Source of the DNA: Actinomycetes bacterium
GTDB taxonomy: Bacteria; Actinomycetota; Acidimicrobiia; Acidimicrobiales; JAKAVM01
Assembly: GCA_021817065.1 (NCBI GenBank)
Contig: JAKAWH010000002.1
Location: 39,684-72,717, forward strand
Direction of reading: 5' to 3'
DNA length: 33,034 nucleotides
Shown here one piece after another: positions 17,133-24,604 of the stretch. Position 1 is the stretch's first letter. The number at the start of each line of letters is the position of its first letter. The position numbers and the translations under genes are program-made. Under the pieces are notes generated by a model. That model ran no database searches. It was not told the DNA's origin and saw only the letters and a list, made by a program, of their open reading frames with translations.

Positions 17133-17831
17133 GTGGTCGCCGTGGACAGGGACCCGCGCCCGGTGATCGTGGTCGCCGAGGATGACCGGGCGACCCGGGA
17201 GTCGGTGGCGCTTGCCCTGGATCTGGAGGGATTTTCGGTGGTAGCGGTTCCCGACGGTGTCCAAGCCCTCGACGCCCAGGCGCGCCACGCACCCCATGCG
17301 ATGATCCTCGATTTGATGATGCCATACCTCGATGGGGTGTCGGTCTGCCGCGAACTCCGGGCCCGCCGGGATCGTACGCCGATACTGATCCTGACTGCCC
17401 GAAGCGAGGTATCCGATCGGGTGGCCGGGCTCGACGCCGGAGCCGACGACTACCTGGCGAAGCCCTTTTCCTTGGACGAGCTGCTCGCACGGGTGCGGGC
17501 GCTGCTTCGCCGCTCCCAGGTGCAGGATCCTGGATGCATCCGTGTCGCCGATCTCGCCATCGACGAGTCTGCCCGGCGATCGTGGAGGGGCGAGCGGGAG
17601 CTGGAGTTGACCAAGACCGAGTTCGACCTTCTGGTGCTGCTTGCCCGCAACGAGGGCCGGGTGCTCACCCAGTCGGGGATTTACGAGACCATCTGGGGAT
17701 ATGACTTCGGTGTCGATTCGAAGAATCTCGCGGTCTATTTCGGCTATCTGCGGAGGAAGATGGAGGAGGCTGGCGAGGAGAGATTGATTCACACGGTGCG
17801 AGGGGTGGGATACAGCTTGAGAAACCAATGA
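17133..17831 (+). CDS. OmpR/PhoB-family response regulator (MprA-like)
   Basis: 232 residues. Receiver domain 11-125: acidic pocket Glu16-Asp17-Asp18, phospho-acceptor Asp60 in ILDLMMPYLDG, Thr88, and Lys110 in DDYLAKPF. The winged-helix DNA-binding domain (about 135-230) has LTKTEFDLLVLLARNEGRVL and the recognition region KNLAVYFGYLRRKME, ending HTVRGVGYSLR. It is a transcription factor activated by the sensor kinase encoded 43 bp downstream. The sequence is closest in style to the mycobacterial MprA/TcrX group, which answers envelope stress, but the signal here is unknown. Likely autoregulated through the box at 17065-17081. Confidence 0.93.
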   Translation: MVAVDRDPRPVIVVAEDDRATRESVALALDLEGFSVVAVPDGVQALDAQARHAPHAMILDLMMPYLDGVSVCRELRARRDRTPILILTARSEVSDRVAGLDAGADDYLAKPFSLDELLARVRALLRRSQVQDPGCIRVADLAIDESARRSWRGERELELTKTEFDLLVLLARNEGRVLTQSGIYETIWGYDFGVDSKNLAVYFGYLRRKMEEAGEERLIHTVRGVGYSLRNQ

Positions 17832-17874
17832 CCCAGCGTGCCGACGTTATCTCGCCACGCAGCCCCGGTGGCTT

Positions 17875-19302
17875 ATGACCCTCCGGATGAAAGTGGCGCT
17901 GGCACTCGGCGCTCTGGCGGCTGGAGCGACGATCATTGCCGCCACGGTCTCATATGTTGCCACCGCCGATCGGCTCAATTCGGCGGTCGACAGCTATCTC
18001 CGACAGGCAGCGGCCCAGCTCGCCCGAGCGGGGCGCCCGCCCGCGGGAACACTTCCGGGGGCACTCCCGGGAGGGCCGGCGGGTGCCGCGGACCAAACTG
18101 CATCCATTCTTTCGCGGGCCCTGGGTGTTCCTCTCGGCGCTCCCGCCCCGGGAAATCAACCGGTGCGCCCGGGCCTGCTGGATCTTCTGGTCGTCCAGGT
18201 GCTCGATCTGCAGGGAGGCGTGCAGTCGGACAGCTCCTCGGTCCGCCTCCCGGTGAGCGAGACCGATCTTCTTCTTGCCCAACGTGGTGGCAGCCCGACT
18301 TTGCAGACCGAATATGCCGGCACGGTGCCTTACCGGATGATCACTGTGCCCCGACCGGCTGGGGGCGCGATCCAACTGGCTCAGAACCAGAGCGAGACCG
18401 AGAACACCCTTCGGTCATTGCGCGCCCGGCTGGCGTTGCTGGCGTTGGGGATCACCGTAGCTGCAGTGGCGGCGGGCTGGTTTATCGCCCGTCGAATCTC
18501 GTCGCCCCTGCGGCGGCTTGCCGACGCCGCGGAGAACGTTGCCGGGACCGGGGAACTCGATGCACGCCGGGATGTCGCCCGCAGGGACGAGGTCGGAAGC
18601 CTGGCGCGATCTATGATCGGAATGGTCGACGATCTCGCCGAATCACGCCGGCAGCAGCAGCGCCTTGTCGAGGATGCCGGTCATGAACTTCGGACGCCCC
18701 TCACGAGCCTCCGCTCCAATGTGGAGATCCTGCAGCGATATAGCGGGTTGAACGACGAAGCGAGGACCCGGTTATTGGAGGATCTCGGGACGGAGATCGG
18801 CCAGCTGACCGAGCTGGTGAACGAGGTGGTGGAGCTGGCTACCGACCGACGGAGGGAGGAGCCGGTGACGGTGGTTCGGTTGGACGAGGTCGCCCGCCGG
18901 GTAGCGGAAAGGATCGGTGCCCGATCCGGGCATCCGGTGTCGGTGGAGGCGGAGCCATCTTCAGTGTCCGGACGAGAACGGGCCCTGGAGCGAGCAATCG
19001 GCAATCTGGTAGACAACGCGGCCAAGTTCAGTCCTCCAGGGGCACCAGTGGATGTGGTGGTGCGCCGGAATCGGATCGAGGTGCACGATCGGGGGCCGGG
19101 GATAGCACCCGCGGAAGCCGAGCGCGTCTTCGAGCGCTTCTACCGTTCGGATACTGCGCGGAGCCTGCCGGGATCGGGGCTCGGATTGTCAATCGTCCGC
19201 CAGATAGCCGAGGAACACGGGGGCAGGGTATTCGCGTCGGCGAGTCCGGCGGGGGGAGCTGTGGTCGGATTCGAGCTGGACGGGGCACCGGCCGGAATGT
19301 GA
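17875..19302 (+). CDS. Sensor histidine kinase (MprB-like)
   Basis: 475 residues. TM1 about 7-32, an extracytoplasmic sensor segment of ~150 residues, TM2 about 183-205 (LALLALGITVAAVAAGWFIA), HAMP linker (RRISSPLRRLADAAENVAG), dimerisation/phospho-acceptor domain with the H-box DAGHELRTPLTSL (His270), and an ATPase domain with N-box DNAAKFSPPG, G1 DRGPGIAPAE and G2 GSGLGLSIV. It phosphorylates the upstream response regulator in the membrane two-component system. The ATG at 17875 is 43 bp from the regulator stop, so the two are co-transcribed. The sensor segment has no recognisable ligand domain. A strong hairpin starts directly after its stop codon. Confidence 0.93.
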   Translation: MTLRMKVALALGALAAGATIIAATVSYVATADRLNSAVDSYLRQAAAQLARAGRPPAGTLPGALPGGPAGAADQTASILSRALGVPLGAPAPGNQPVRPGLLDLLVVQVLDLQGGVQSDSSSVRLPVSETDLLLAQRGGSPTLQTEYAGTVPYRMITVPRPAGGAIQLAQNQSETENTLRSLRARLALLALGITVAAVAAGWFIARRISSPLRRLADAAENVAGTGELDARRDVARRDEVGSLARSMIGMVDDLAESRRQQQRLVEDAGHELRTPLTSLRSNVEILQRYSGLNDEARTRLLEDLGTEIGQLTELVNEVVELATDRRREEPVTVVRLDEVARRVAERIGARSGHPVSVEAEPSSVSGRERALERAIGNLVDNAAKFSPPGAPVDVVVRRNRIEVHDRGPGIAPAEAERVFERFYRSDTARSLPGSGLGLSIVRQIAEEHGGRVFASASPAGGAVVGFELDGAPAGM

Positions 19303-19334
19303 GAGACCGGCCGGTTGTCACACCGGCCGGTCTC
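19303..19334. terminator. Bidirectional hairpin terminator
   Basis: A perfect 13-bp inverted repeat (19303-19315 and 19322-19334) with a TGTCAC loop follows the kinase stop codon at once and lies just past the end of the convergent gene. The stem is very G+C-rich. There is no T-tract on either side, as is common in actinobacteria. Confidence 0.85.
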
Positions 19335-19350
19335 GAGAGGAGGAAGTTGC

Positions 19351-20040
19351 TCAGAAGGCGGGCGTCGAGCTGCTCCCGCTCGGTGCCTGGCCGTTCGGGG
19401 GTCCACCGAAACCCTGTTGACCGGGACCCTGCTGGCCGTTCGGGGGTCCACCGAAACCCTGTTGACCGGGACCCTGCTGGCCGTTCGGGGGGGCAGGGTG
19501 CTCGGTTACCGACGAGGCGTTGAGCGTAGTGTGATTGGCATCCACGCTTCCCTGGGCCGACACGAAATCACCGGCTTTGAGGGTGGAGGGATCCAGGGCG
19601 GCCGGGGTCGGCGGGGTCGGCGGGGTTGCCGGAGAAGATGCGGACGTTCCAGACGATCCAGAGGAGGGAGTGGATACTGGTCGGGTCACCTGGGAGAAGG
19701 TTGTTGACGAGCCGGTTTGGATGGTCCGCCAGAAGCCTTCCCGGTCGGTGACAATGATTGTGTATCCACCGTTTGAGGAGGTGATCGACTGGATCTTGCC
19801 GCCGAGGCAGGCATCGCCGTTGGGACAGGCAGGTGGCCGAAGCGCCCGCTGGGCGTCGCCAGTTCCCGGCTCGCCGTTGGTTGCTCCCGAACCACCCGGC
19901 GAGTTGGCGGACGGTTGGGATGCGGAGGTGGTGGACGAGACGGCCGACGCGATGCCGGCCGAACCGAGAGCGAGTCCGGATGCCACGGCAATCGACGCCC
20001 CGATCTTCTTCAGGCTCCGTGGAGTGAGGATGTTTTTCAT
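19351..20040 (-). CDS. Exported DUF5666-like protein with C-terminal Gln/Gly/Pro repeats
   Basis: 229 codons. The start is the ATG at 20040: it has a perfect AAGGAGGT at 20055-20048 with a 7-nt spacer and begins a classical Sec signal peptide (MKNILTPRSLKKIGASIAVA, cleavage likely after GIASA). A longer frame to 20082 has neither. The mature protein has a small beta-rich region with GGKIQSITSSNGGYTIIV and, after a Ser/Pro linker, LKAGDFVSAQGSVDANHTTL, resembling DUF5666 beta-barrel segments. The tail holds tandem copies of NGQQGPGQQGFGGPP. Function unknown; a surface or secreted protein. Convergent with the kinase and possibly in its regulon (see the weak box at 20096-20113). Confidence 0.8.
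   Translation of the reverse strand: MKNILTPRSLKKIGASIAVASGLALGSAGIASAVSSTTSASQPSANSPGGSGATNGEPGTGDAQRALRPPACPNGDACLGGKIQSITSSNGGYTIIVTDREGFWRTIQTGSSTTFSQVTRPVSTPSSGSSGTSASSPATPPTPPTPAALDPSTLKAGDFVSAQGSVDANHTTLNASSVTEHPAPPNGQQGPGQQGFGGPPNGQQGPGQQGFGGPPNGQAPSGSSSTPAF
19391..19491 (-). repeat. 45-bp tandem repeat encoding 15-residue Gln/Gly/Pro units
   Basis: Two full 45-bp units (19391-19435, 19436-19480) plus a partial third. Copies are essentially identical at the DNA level, so the expansion is recent. Each unit encodes NGQQGPGQQGFGGPP at the C-terminus of the exported protein. Confidence 0.93.
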
Positions 20041-20095
20041 TGTGGTGACCTCCTTGGTCAGGGGTGAGTAGACGTATCGCATGATGAGGGGGAAG

Positions 20096-20113
20096 GGTAA
20101 GGAACCTGCTAAG
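20096..20113 (-). promoter_or_regulatory. Weak copy of the GGTAA direct-repeat box
   Basis: On the + strand GGTAAGGAACCTGCTAAG resembles the boxes at 17065 and 21258 but has 12-bp spacing and a degenerate second half-site. It sits 56 bp upstream of the start codon at 20040. Low confidence. Confidence 0.3.
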
Positions 20114-20184
20114 GCAACCTGAGTGTCCGGTGGGAGTTTCCTCGCTGGATGCTGGGAAGGGGATGCAGCTCCAGAGCGTCGGGG

Positions 20185-21183
20185 TTAGCCCGCGACGTGG
20201 GTATTGATCGGAGTCCCGTGGAAACAGCCCACCGTGTAGGGATACTCGAGTGTGGCGTCGTAGTGGTAGACGGACTGCTCCGTTCCGTTCCACATCACCG
20301 TCGAGGTGCGGCCATGGCATGCATCCAGATCGGCGTTGGTGAGGAGGTTGCCATTGGTGTCGCGCTCCACGTAGATGCCGTAGCCGTCGGCGGCGTATCC
20401 GACCAGGGTGGACGAGCCGGTCGTTTTGTCGAGGATGCAGGAGGGCACGTTGTGGTGATGGAGCATCCCCGTATTCTCCGGGTGCTCACCGCAGGAATCG
20501 AGTACCTCGTGGGCCCCGGCATCGCGACCGGCTGCGTCTAGAGCGTTGAAGAGGAGAACACCGTCATCGAGCACTCCGATCGGTCCCAAGCCGGTACAGC
20601 GGGGCGTCGGAGCGGCGGTCGGATTGAGGGTGAGGCGCCACACGATTGATTGCGCGGTTATGGAGTTCGGGTTGGTGTCGTACTGGTATGCCGGGTCGCT
20701 CGCTGGAATCGGGAAGATGCCGGTGGCGTGGTCGATCGGAAGGTCAACGGTGGAAATGATGCGGGAAGGGCCGGACGTTGTCACCGAATAGGAAGCGTTT
20801 GGCCACGAGACGGATCCCTCGACGGCTGGCTTGGTTTCCGAGTCCCAGGTGCCGCTGGTCGTATCGATCCATGGGCCGGCGTGCTCTGCACCGCCTCTCT
20901 TGAACGTGGTCGTACAGGAGTCGACGTAGCCGATCTGGGGTGAATCGGAGACATGCCCGTCCCCGAGGGGAATGGCAGCAGGGCTTACCGGCGTGGTGAT
21001 GATCTCCGATGTGCCGGTGGTGGAGGTGGAATTGGTGTCCGAACCAGGGGCGACGCTCGTCCCACCGGGAAAGCCGGGTCGAGGTGAGGGGGTGCAGGCA
21101 CCGAGGGCGACGATTGCGCCCACAGAGACGGCGAGCGCCTTGGCGCTCCGGGCGTGGGTGGCGAAATACGTAGAGCGAGCCAT
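20185..21183 (-). CDS. YHYH-domain lipoprotein
   Basis: 332 codons from the ATG at 21183, preceded by GAAAGAGGT with a 7-nt spacer. The first 30 residues form a lipoprotein signal peptide ending in the lipobox LGAC (Cys30), so it should be anchored to the outer face of the membrane. After a Ser/Thr-rich linker comes an extracytoplasmic domain with conserved Asp/His/Cys clusters: GPIGVLDDGVLLFNALDAAG, GMLHHHNVPSC and, at the end, VYHYDATLEYPYTVGCFHG, which matches the YHYH domain. Its biochemical role is not established; the His/Asp clusters suggest metal binding (inference). The frame extends upstream to 21348 but without similarity or ribosome-binding site. It lies 144 bp from the DUF5666-like gene, same strand. 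Confidence 0.85.
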   Translation of the reverse strand: MARSTYFATHARSAKALAVSVGAIVALGACTPSPRPGFPGGTSVAPGSDTNSTSTTGTSEIITTPVSPAAIPLGDGHVSDSPQIGYVDSCTTTFKRGGAEHAGPWIDTTSGTWDSETKPAVEGSVSWPNASYSVTTSGPSRIISTVDLPIDHATGIFPIPASDPAYQYDTNPNSITAQSIVWRLTLNPTAAPTPRCTGLGPIGVLDDGVLLFNALDAAGRDAGAHEVLDSCGEHPENTGMLHHHNVPSCILDKTTGSSTLVGYAADGYGIYVERDTNGNLLTNADLDACHGRTSTVMWNGTEQSVYHYDATLEYPYTVGCFHGTPINTHVAG

Positions 21184-21220
21184 CGGGGATACCTCTTTCA
21201 GAGCCGGTCGGGGGACTCCG

Positions 21221-21226
21221 AGGGTA
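21221..21226 (-). promoter_or_regulatory. Possible -10 element of the YHYH lipoprotein gene
   Basis: On the - strand TACCCT lies 37 nt before the start codon at 21183 and 31 nt downstream of the direct-repeat box, a workable distance for an activated promoter. There is no clear -35. Confidence 0.3.
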
Positions 21227-21257
21227 GGTGGTCCTGGTGAGAATTCTCCCAAGGGAA

Positions 21258-21274
21258 GGTAGGAATTCGGTAAG
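21258..21274. promoter_or_regulatory. Direct-repeat regulator box in the YHYH/BcsB-like divergent region
   Basis: GGTAGGAATTCGGTAAG (+ strand) has two GGTA half-sites exactly 11 bp apart and matches 14 of 17 positions of the box upstream of the response regulator. It lies between the divergent lipoprotein gene (start 21183) and the BcsB-like gene (start 21358) and could serve either. Confidence 0.5.
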
Positions 21275-21357
21275 TAGGGGTGCCGGATTGCGCAGCGAGC
21301 CTGGGGACCGTGCGCGCGATGTTGGTGTCCCTGAGTGATTAGATACATGCACAGTCT

Positions 21358-22911
21358 GTGCTCTTACGCATACGTCACGCATTCGTCGTAGAATTGATAT
21401 CAGGGATTGGTGAGGCGATTTTCTGGCCACCGTCGGTGTCGAAGGTGACCGTGTGGGAGCCCCCACTCGCTGCCGTTCCGGAAGCCGACCGGGAAACGGC
21501 TGCCGAGGCCGCCCTCCAGGTGGCCGCCATCGTCGCTCAGCAGTACGGCCGGCAGACACGGATCGACTTCCGGCAAGGGATCCCCTCGTCGGTGACTTTG
21601 AGCGCCGATACACGCGATGTCGCGATCGAGGACGCGCCACCGGGGTCGCCGGGGCAGGTGCGGGTCGAACAGGTCGGGTCGGGACCCTTACTGGTGGTGT
21701 CGGGAAGCGGAGCTGGGCTGGCAGCCGCATCCCGGACGGTGGGGTCGAGTGCCCTCGCTCTGGCCACCGCTCCCGCTGCGGGAGGAGTGGTGGGAGGCAA
21801 TCTGCCGGCAGTGCCGACTTATAGCGTCGACAACGCAGGGGAGAGGACGGTGACTCTGGCGCAGATGGGCAGTACTCTCACTCTCGAAGGGGTCGGGACC
21901 ACCTCCGTCAACGACGTGCTCACCCAGGCGCAGTTCGGGAGTTCCGTTGACCGGCTCGCAGTGCACCTGAAGGCGACCTATACGCCCCCGCCCAGCGGCG
22001 GCTACGCAACTTTTTCCGTGTTGGTCAACAAATATATCGTAGCAAGTGATACCCTGAATGGTTCCGGCGTACTGTCGATCACCGCTGCGGTGCCCGCAAC
22101 CGTGCTCTCGCGGGTGGAAGACATCACTTTCCGACTGGACTATTCCCCACCGGGCGGAGTGTGCCACCTGGGGTTGATTCCGGTGCAGGTGACCATCGAT
22201 CCCTCATCGGGGTTCGTCGCCGGCCTAGGGCAGTTGCTTCCGCCGGGCTTCGAGCGTTCACCACAGAATGTCGCCAATGTTATCGGCGTCGAGCTGGTAT
22301 CGGTCGACGACAACACCCTGGAAGCCGCATCGAATGTTGTCTCCTCTCTGGCCCAGATCCTCCCCGCAGCTCCTCGGGTCGAGGTGGGCCAGGCTGGCTC
22401 ATCGAGCAGTTTCCAGACGGTGTTGGTGGTCGGGGCGACTCCGCAGGTGGCGGCAGGGTTCGGTGCGCCCCTCCCACTGGCGCCCTTCAGGACGGTGCCC
22501 GGCGGTGCCGGGTACCGGGTCGACCAGCCTTTCGCTGCGCTGGAGGCATTCCATCATGGGGGCCGGGATGTGATCCTGCTTGGCGCCGACAAGGATCGGG
22601 CGCTCCTGACCGTGGTCGGGAAGGAGGTGCTGGACCTGCCGGGCGGCTGGTACGGCCTCGGGTCGGGTGAGATCGCTTTCACCACCGCCGCCGGGAAGCT
22701 GCGCACGGTGGCAACCGGTTCTGCCGTCTCGCAAGGAGGGGTGTTGCCCGGCGAGACGGGAGGCGGGGTTCCCGCCTGGCTGGAGGTCGCCATCGCGTTG
22801 GTTGCTCTGGCGGTAGCAGCCCGGATTACCTGGCTGGCGCTCCGGATGGCGCGCTTGCGGCGCAAGGCTGCCGAAGCGGAGGAGAATGCGGAGGCGCGGG
22901 GATCGGGGTGA
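21358..22911 (+). CDS. BcsB-like polysaccharide synthase accessory protein, apparently lacking its N-terminal part
   Basis: 517 codons from GTG. The protein has the layout of the later two thirds of BcsB: a flavodoxin-like segment (about residues 33-140, AALQVAAIVAQQYGRQTRIDF ... LLVVSGSGAGLAAA), a beta-sandwich carbohydrate-binding-like segment (about 160-285, ending FRLDYSPPGGVCHLGLIPV), a second flavodoxin-like segment (about 305-405) and one C-terminal membrane helix (about 478-500) with a basic tail. BcsB guides the nascent glucan through the periplasm and activates BcsA. The expected signal peptide and first beta-sandwich are missing, and only ~175 bp of non-coding DNA lies upstream before the divergent gene. 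A GTG at 21436 is another possible start. Overlaps the next gene by GTGA. Possibly a 5'-truncated gene. Confidence 0.7.
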   Translation: MLLRIRHAFVVELISGIGEAIFWPPSVSKVTVWEPPLAAVPEADRETAAEAALQVAAIVAQQYGRQTRIDFRQGIPSSVTLSADTRDVAIEDAPPGSPGQVRVEQVGSGPLLVVSGSGAGLAAASRTVGSSALALATAPAAGGVVGGNLPAVPTYSVDNAGERTVTLAQMGSTLTLEGVGTTSVNDVLTQAQFGSSVDRLAVHLKATYTPPPSGGYATFSVLVNKYIVASDTLNGSGVLSITAAVPATVLSRVEDITFRLDYSPPGGVCHLGLIPVQVTIDPSSGFVAGLGQLLPPGFERSPQNVANVIGVELVSVDDNTLEAASNVVSSLAQILPAAPRVEVGQAGSSSSFQTVLVVGATPQVAAGFGAPLPLAPFRTVPGGAGYRVDQPFAALEAFHHGGRDVILLGADKDRALLTVVGKEVLDLPGGWYGLGSGEIAFTTAAGKLRTVATGSAVSQGGVLPGETGGGVPAWLEVAIALVALAVAARITWLALRMARLRRKAAEAEENAEARGSG

Positions 22912-23984
22912 ACGGGGCCGTTCTTGCCGCTCTCTCACGGCCCGACGGGTCGACAGAGGGGTCCGAGCGCGGTCGGACCTCCTGGTGGAAGGGCGAGGCA
23001 AGCGTCGCTGCAGTGTCGCTGGCGGCAGGGCTGGCCATGGCCGGTTGGGTCGAGGCCCACCACCTGATCTACGGGCTCCCGGAAGCCGTGACCCAGATGA
23101 CGGTGGCGCGACGGCTGTGGGACACGCCCAACCCGGGCTTCTCCCAGCTGGGCACCGGATCATTGTCGCTACCGGCTCTGCTCTTCTCGATCCCCTCGCT
23201 GTTCGGCGGGCTGTGGCAAACCGGTCTGGCGGGATCGCTGATATCGCTCGGCTCATCGGTGGTTGCAACAGTAGCGGTATACCGTATCGCAATACGAGCA
23301 GGCGCGGGAAGGCAGGGTGGGTGGGTCGCGTGTAGCGTGATGATGGCCACGATGTCGTGGCTCTACGGCGCGGTGGTGCCAGTGCCCCACGCAGTGACCG
23401 TGGCTGCGATCTGCCTCGCTACTGCCGGAATCATGGGGTGGGCGGAACGTCCGAGTTCGTATTCGCCAGGACTGGTGATGCTCTTCTGCGGGGCGCCGAC
23501 CGCCGCTGCAGTCATGTCGGGGTACGAGGGATCATTCTTCCTGGTGTGCGCGGGAGCGGCGTTGGTGGTGAAACTCGTCCGGCGGGAAGGGTGGACGTGG
23601 CGGGGGATGGCGGCTTTTCTCCTCCTTCCGATGGCGGCGTGGGCCTGGGGGTCGACCTACAACGCGGTGATCGCCGGCAGTCCCACCGCTTGGTTCGACG
23701 GCCGCTACTCGCAGCGGCATGTCAATCTGGCACTTAGCGGAGAAGGGCTCCTGCCTTCGTATCATCACCTCGGCGTCGCTGTGTCGGAGTCGGTGCGGTC
23801 CGCCCTGGACGTATCGGGGGGCGGGTTGGTGCTGGTGGGAATGGCGGGCCTGGCGGTGTGGGCGCTCGGCATTGGCGGGGGGACCGGGAAGCTGTGGCCG
23901 CTCCTTTCGGATTCGTGGTGGTCGGTCAGTGGAGCGGGATGTTGTGGGTCAACCTCGCGACCACCGGCCCCACCGGTCCGGTGA
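22908..23984 (+). CDS. Polytopic membrane protein of the polysaccharide operon, N-terminal part (frameshifted)
   Basis: 358 codons from a GTG overlapping the previous stop (GTGA), so translationally coupled. Several membrane segments are visible (about 30-47, 90-110, 115-135, 150-180, 190-225, 235-255, 305-325), with ARRLWDTPNPGFSQLGTGSLS after the first helix, a layout like GT-C-type glycosyltransferases such as the ArnT/PMT class. The ordinary sequence stops near ALGIGGG; the last ~40 residues (WWSVSGAGCCGSTSRPPAPPVR) look like out-of-frame translation. The continuation is in the next frame (23858-24604), so one gene of about 565 codons is interrupted at the G6 run 23877-23882. Role unproven: perhaps adding or transferring sugars on the exported polymer. 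Confidence 0.7.
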   Translation: MNGAVLAALSRPDGSTEGSERGRTSWWKGEASVAAVSLAAGLAMAGWVEAHHLIYGLPEAVTQMTVARRLWDTPNPGFSQLGTGSLSLPALLFSIPSLFGGLWQTGLAGSLISLGSSVVATVAVYRIAIRAGAGRQGGWVACSVMMATMSWLYGAVVPVPHAVTVAAICLATAGIMGWAERPSSYSPGLVMLFCGAPTAAAVMSGYEGSFFLVCAGAALVVKLVRREGWTWRGMAAFLLLPMAAWAWGSTYNAVIAGSPTAWFDGRYSQRHVNLALSGEGLLPSYHHLGVAVSESVRSALDVSGGGLVLVGMAGLAVWALGIGGGTGKLWPLLSDSWWSVSGAGCCGSTSRPPAPPVR

Positions 23985-24604
23985 ACACCTATTACGGGTT
24001 GGATACGCTGGCTTTTCTGGCGGTTGCGGCGTCCCAGATGAGCCGGGTGAGCGTCCTGGTTCCGCCCCGGTGGGAGCGGGCCGCCGGGTGGGTGGTCAGG
24101 GTATCGGTGATAGCACTTGCGTGCGGAGGCAGCGTGATCGGCCTGATTTCGGGGAGATTGCCGGGAGGTGCTCCGACGGCGAGGGAGGCTGTCCACGCGA
24201 TGGCGCTCGACGTGAACGGGATCACCACGGCACGGTGGCTTCGCGAGCATGCGGCTCGCGGTCTCATACTGGTGGACGACCGGTCGTTCAACGACCTTCC
24301 CGAGACCGGCATAGACCTTCACCGCGTGGTGGCGCCCTTTTCACAAGGATGGTCATCCACACTCGAGTCCCCCGGAAACGTGACCTGGGTCGTGGTGGAC
24401 CCGGCGAACCCGTCCGACGCGGTGTACCGGACTCTGTCAGGTGATCATGCTCTGGGGACGCTCTTCTGGCCGGTGGCAGAGTTCGCCGCTTCGGGTTCCG
24501 GGAGCGAGTTCGTGGTGTACGAGAACGGGAATCTTGCCGGGGGCACTTCGGCGTTCTCGTTCGAGCAAGCTGGCAACACGTTCGCTGGAATGGGTAGCCG
24601 GTGA
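23858..24604 (+). CDS. Continuation of the frameshifted membrane protein (C-terminal part)
   Basis: 248 codons if read from the GTG at 23858, but biologically it looks like the second half of the gene begun at 22908, entered by a one-base shift at the G6 run 23877-23882. It continues the membrane topology (FGFVVVGQWSGMLWVNLATT; YYGLDTLAFLAVAASQM; VVRVSVIALACGGSVIGLI) and ends in an extracytoplasmic domain of ~150 residues (ARWLREHAARGLILVDDRSF ... FVVYENGN), as GT-C proteins of this layout do. Its stop overlaps the start of the glycosyltransferase gene (GTGA), so the operon coupling is intact at this end. Separate expression from 23858 is unlikely. Confidence 0.65.
   Translation: MGARHWRGDREAVAAPFGFVVVGQWSGMLWVNLATTGPTGPVNTYYGLDTLAFLAVAASQMSRVSVLVPPRWERAAGWVVRVSVIALACGGSVIGLISGRLPGGAPTAREAVHAMALDVNGITTARWLREHAARGLILVDDRSFNDLPETGIDLHRVVAPFSQGWSSTLESPGNVTWVVVDPANPSDAVYRTLSGDHALGTLFWPVAEFAASGSGSEFVVYENGNLAGGTSAFSFEQAGNTFAGMGSR
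23877..23882 (+). other. G6 run at the probable frameshift site
   Basis: Adding one G to this run joins the two frames as I-G-G-G-D-R-E-A-V-A-A-P-F-G-F. It marks a deletion in the strain or a homopolymer sequencing error. It is not a canonical X-XXY-YYZ slippery heptamer in the zero frame. Confidence 0.65.

Noticed and set aside
19391-19491. Possible CRISPR-like array
   Set aside because: The 45-bp units are directly adjacent without spacers and lie in frame within a gene; a protein repeat.
23877-23882. Programmed -1 frameshifting at the G6 run
   Set aside because: The codons CGG-GGG region does not make an X-XXY-YYZ heptamer in the zero frame and no downstream stimulatory structure is evident; deletion or sequencing error is simpler.
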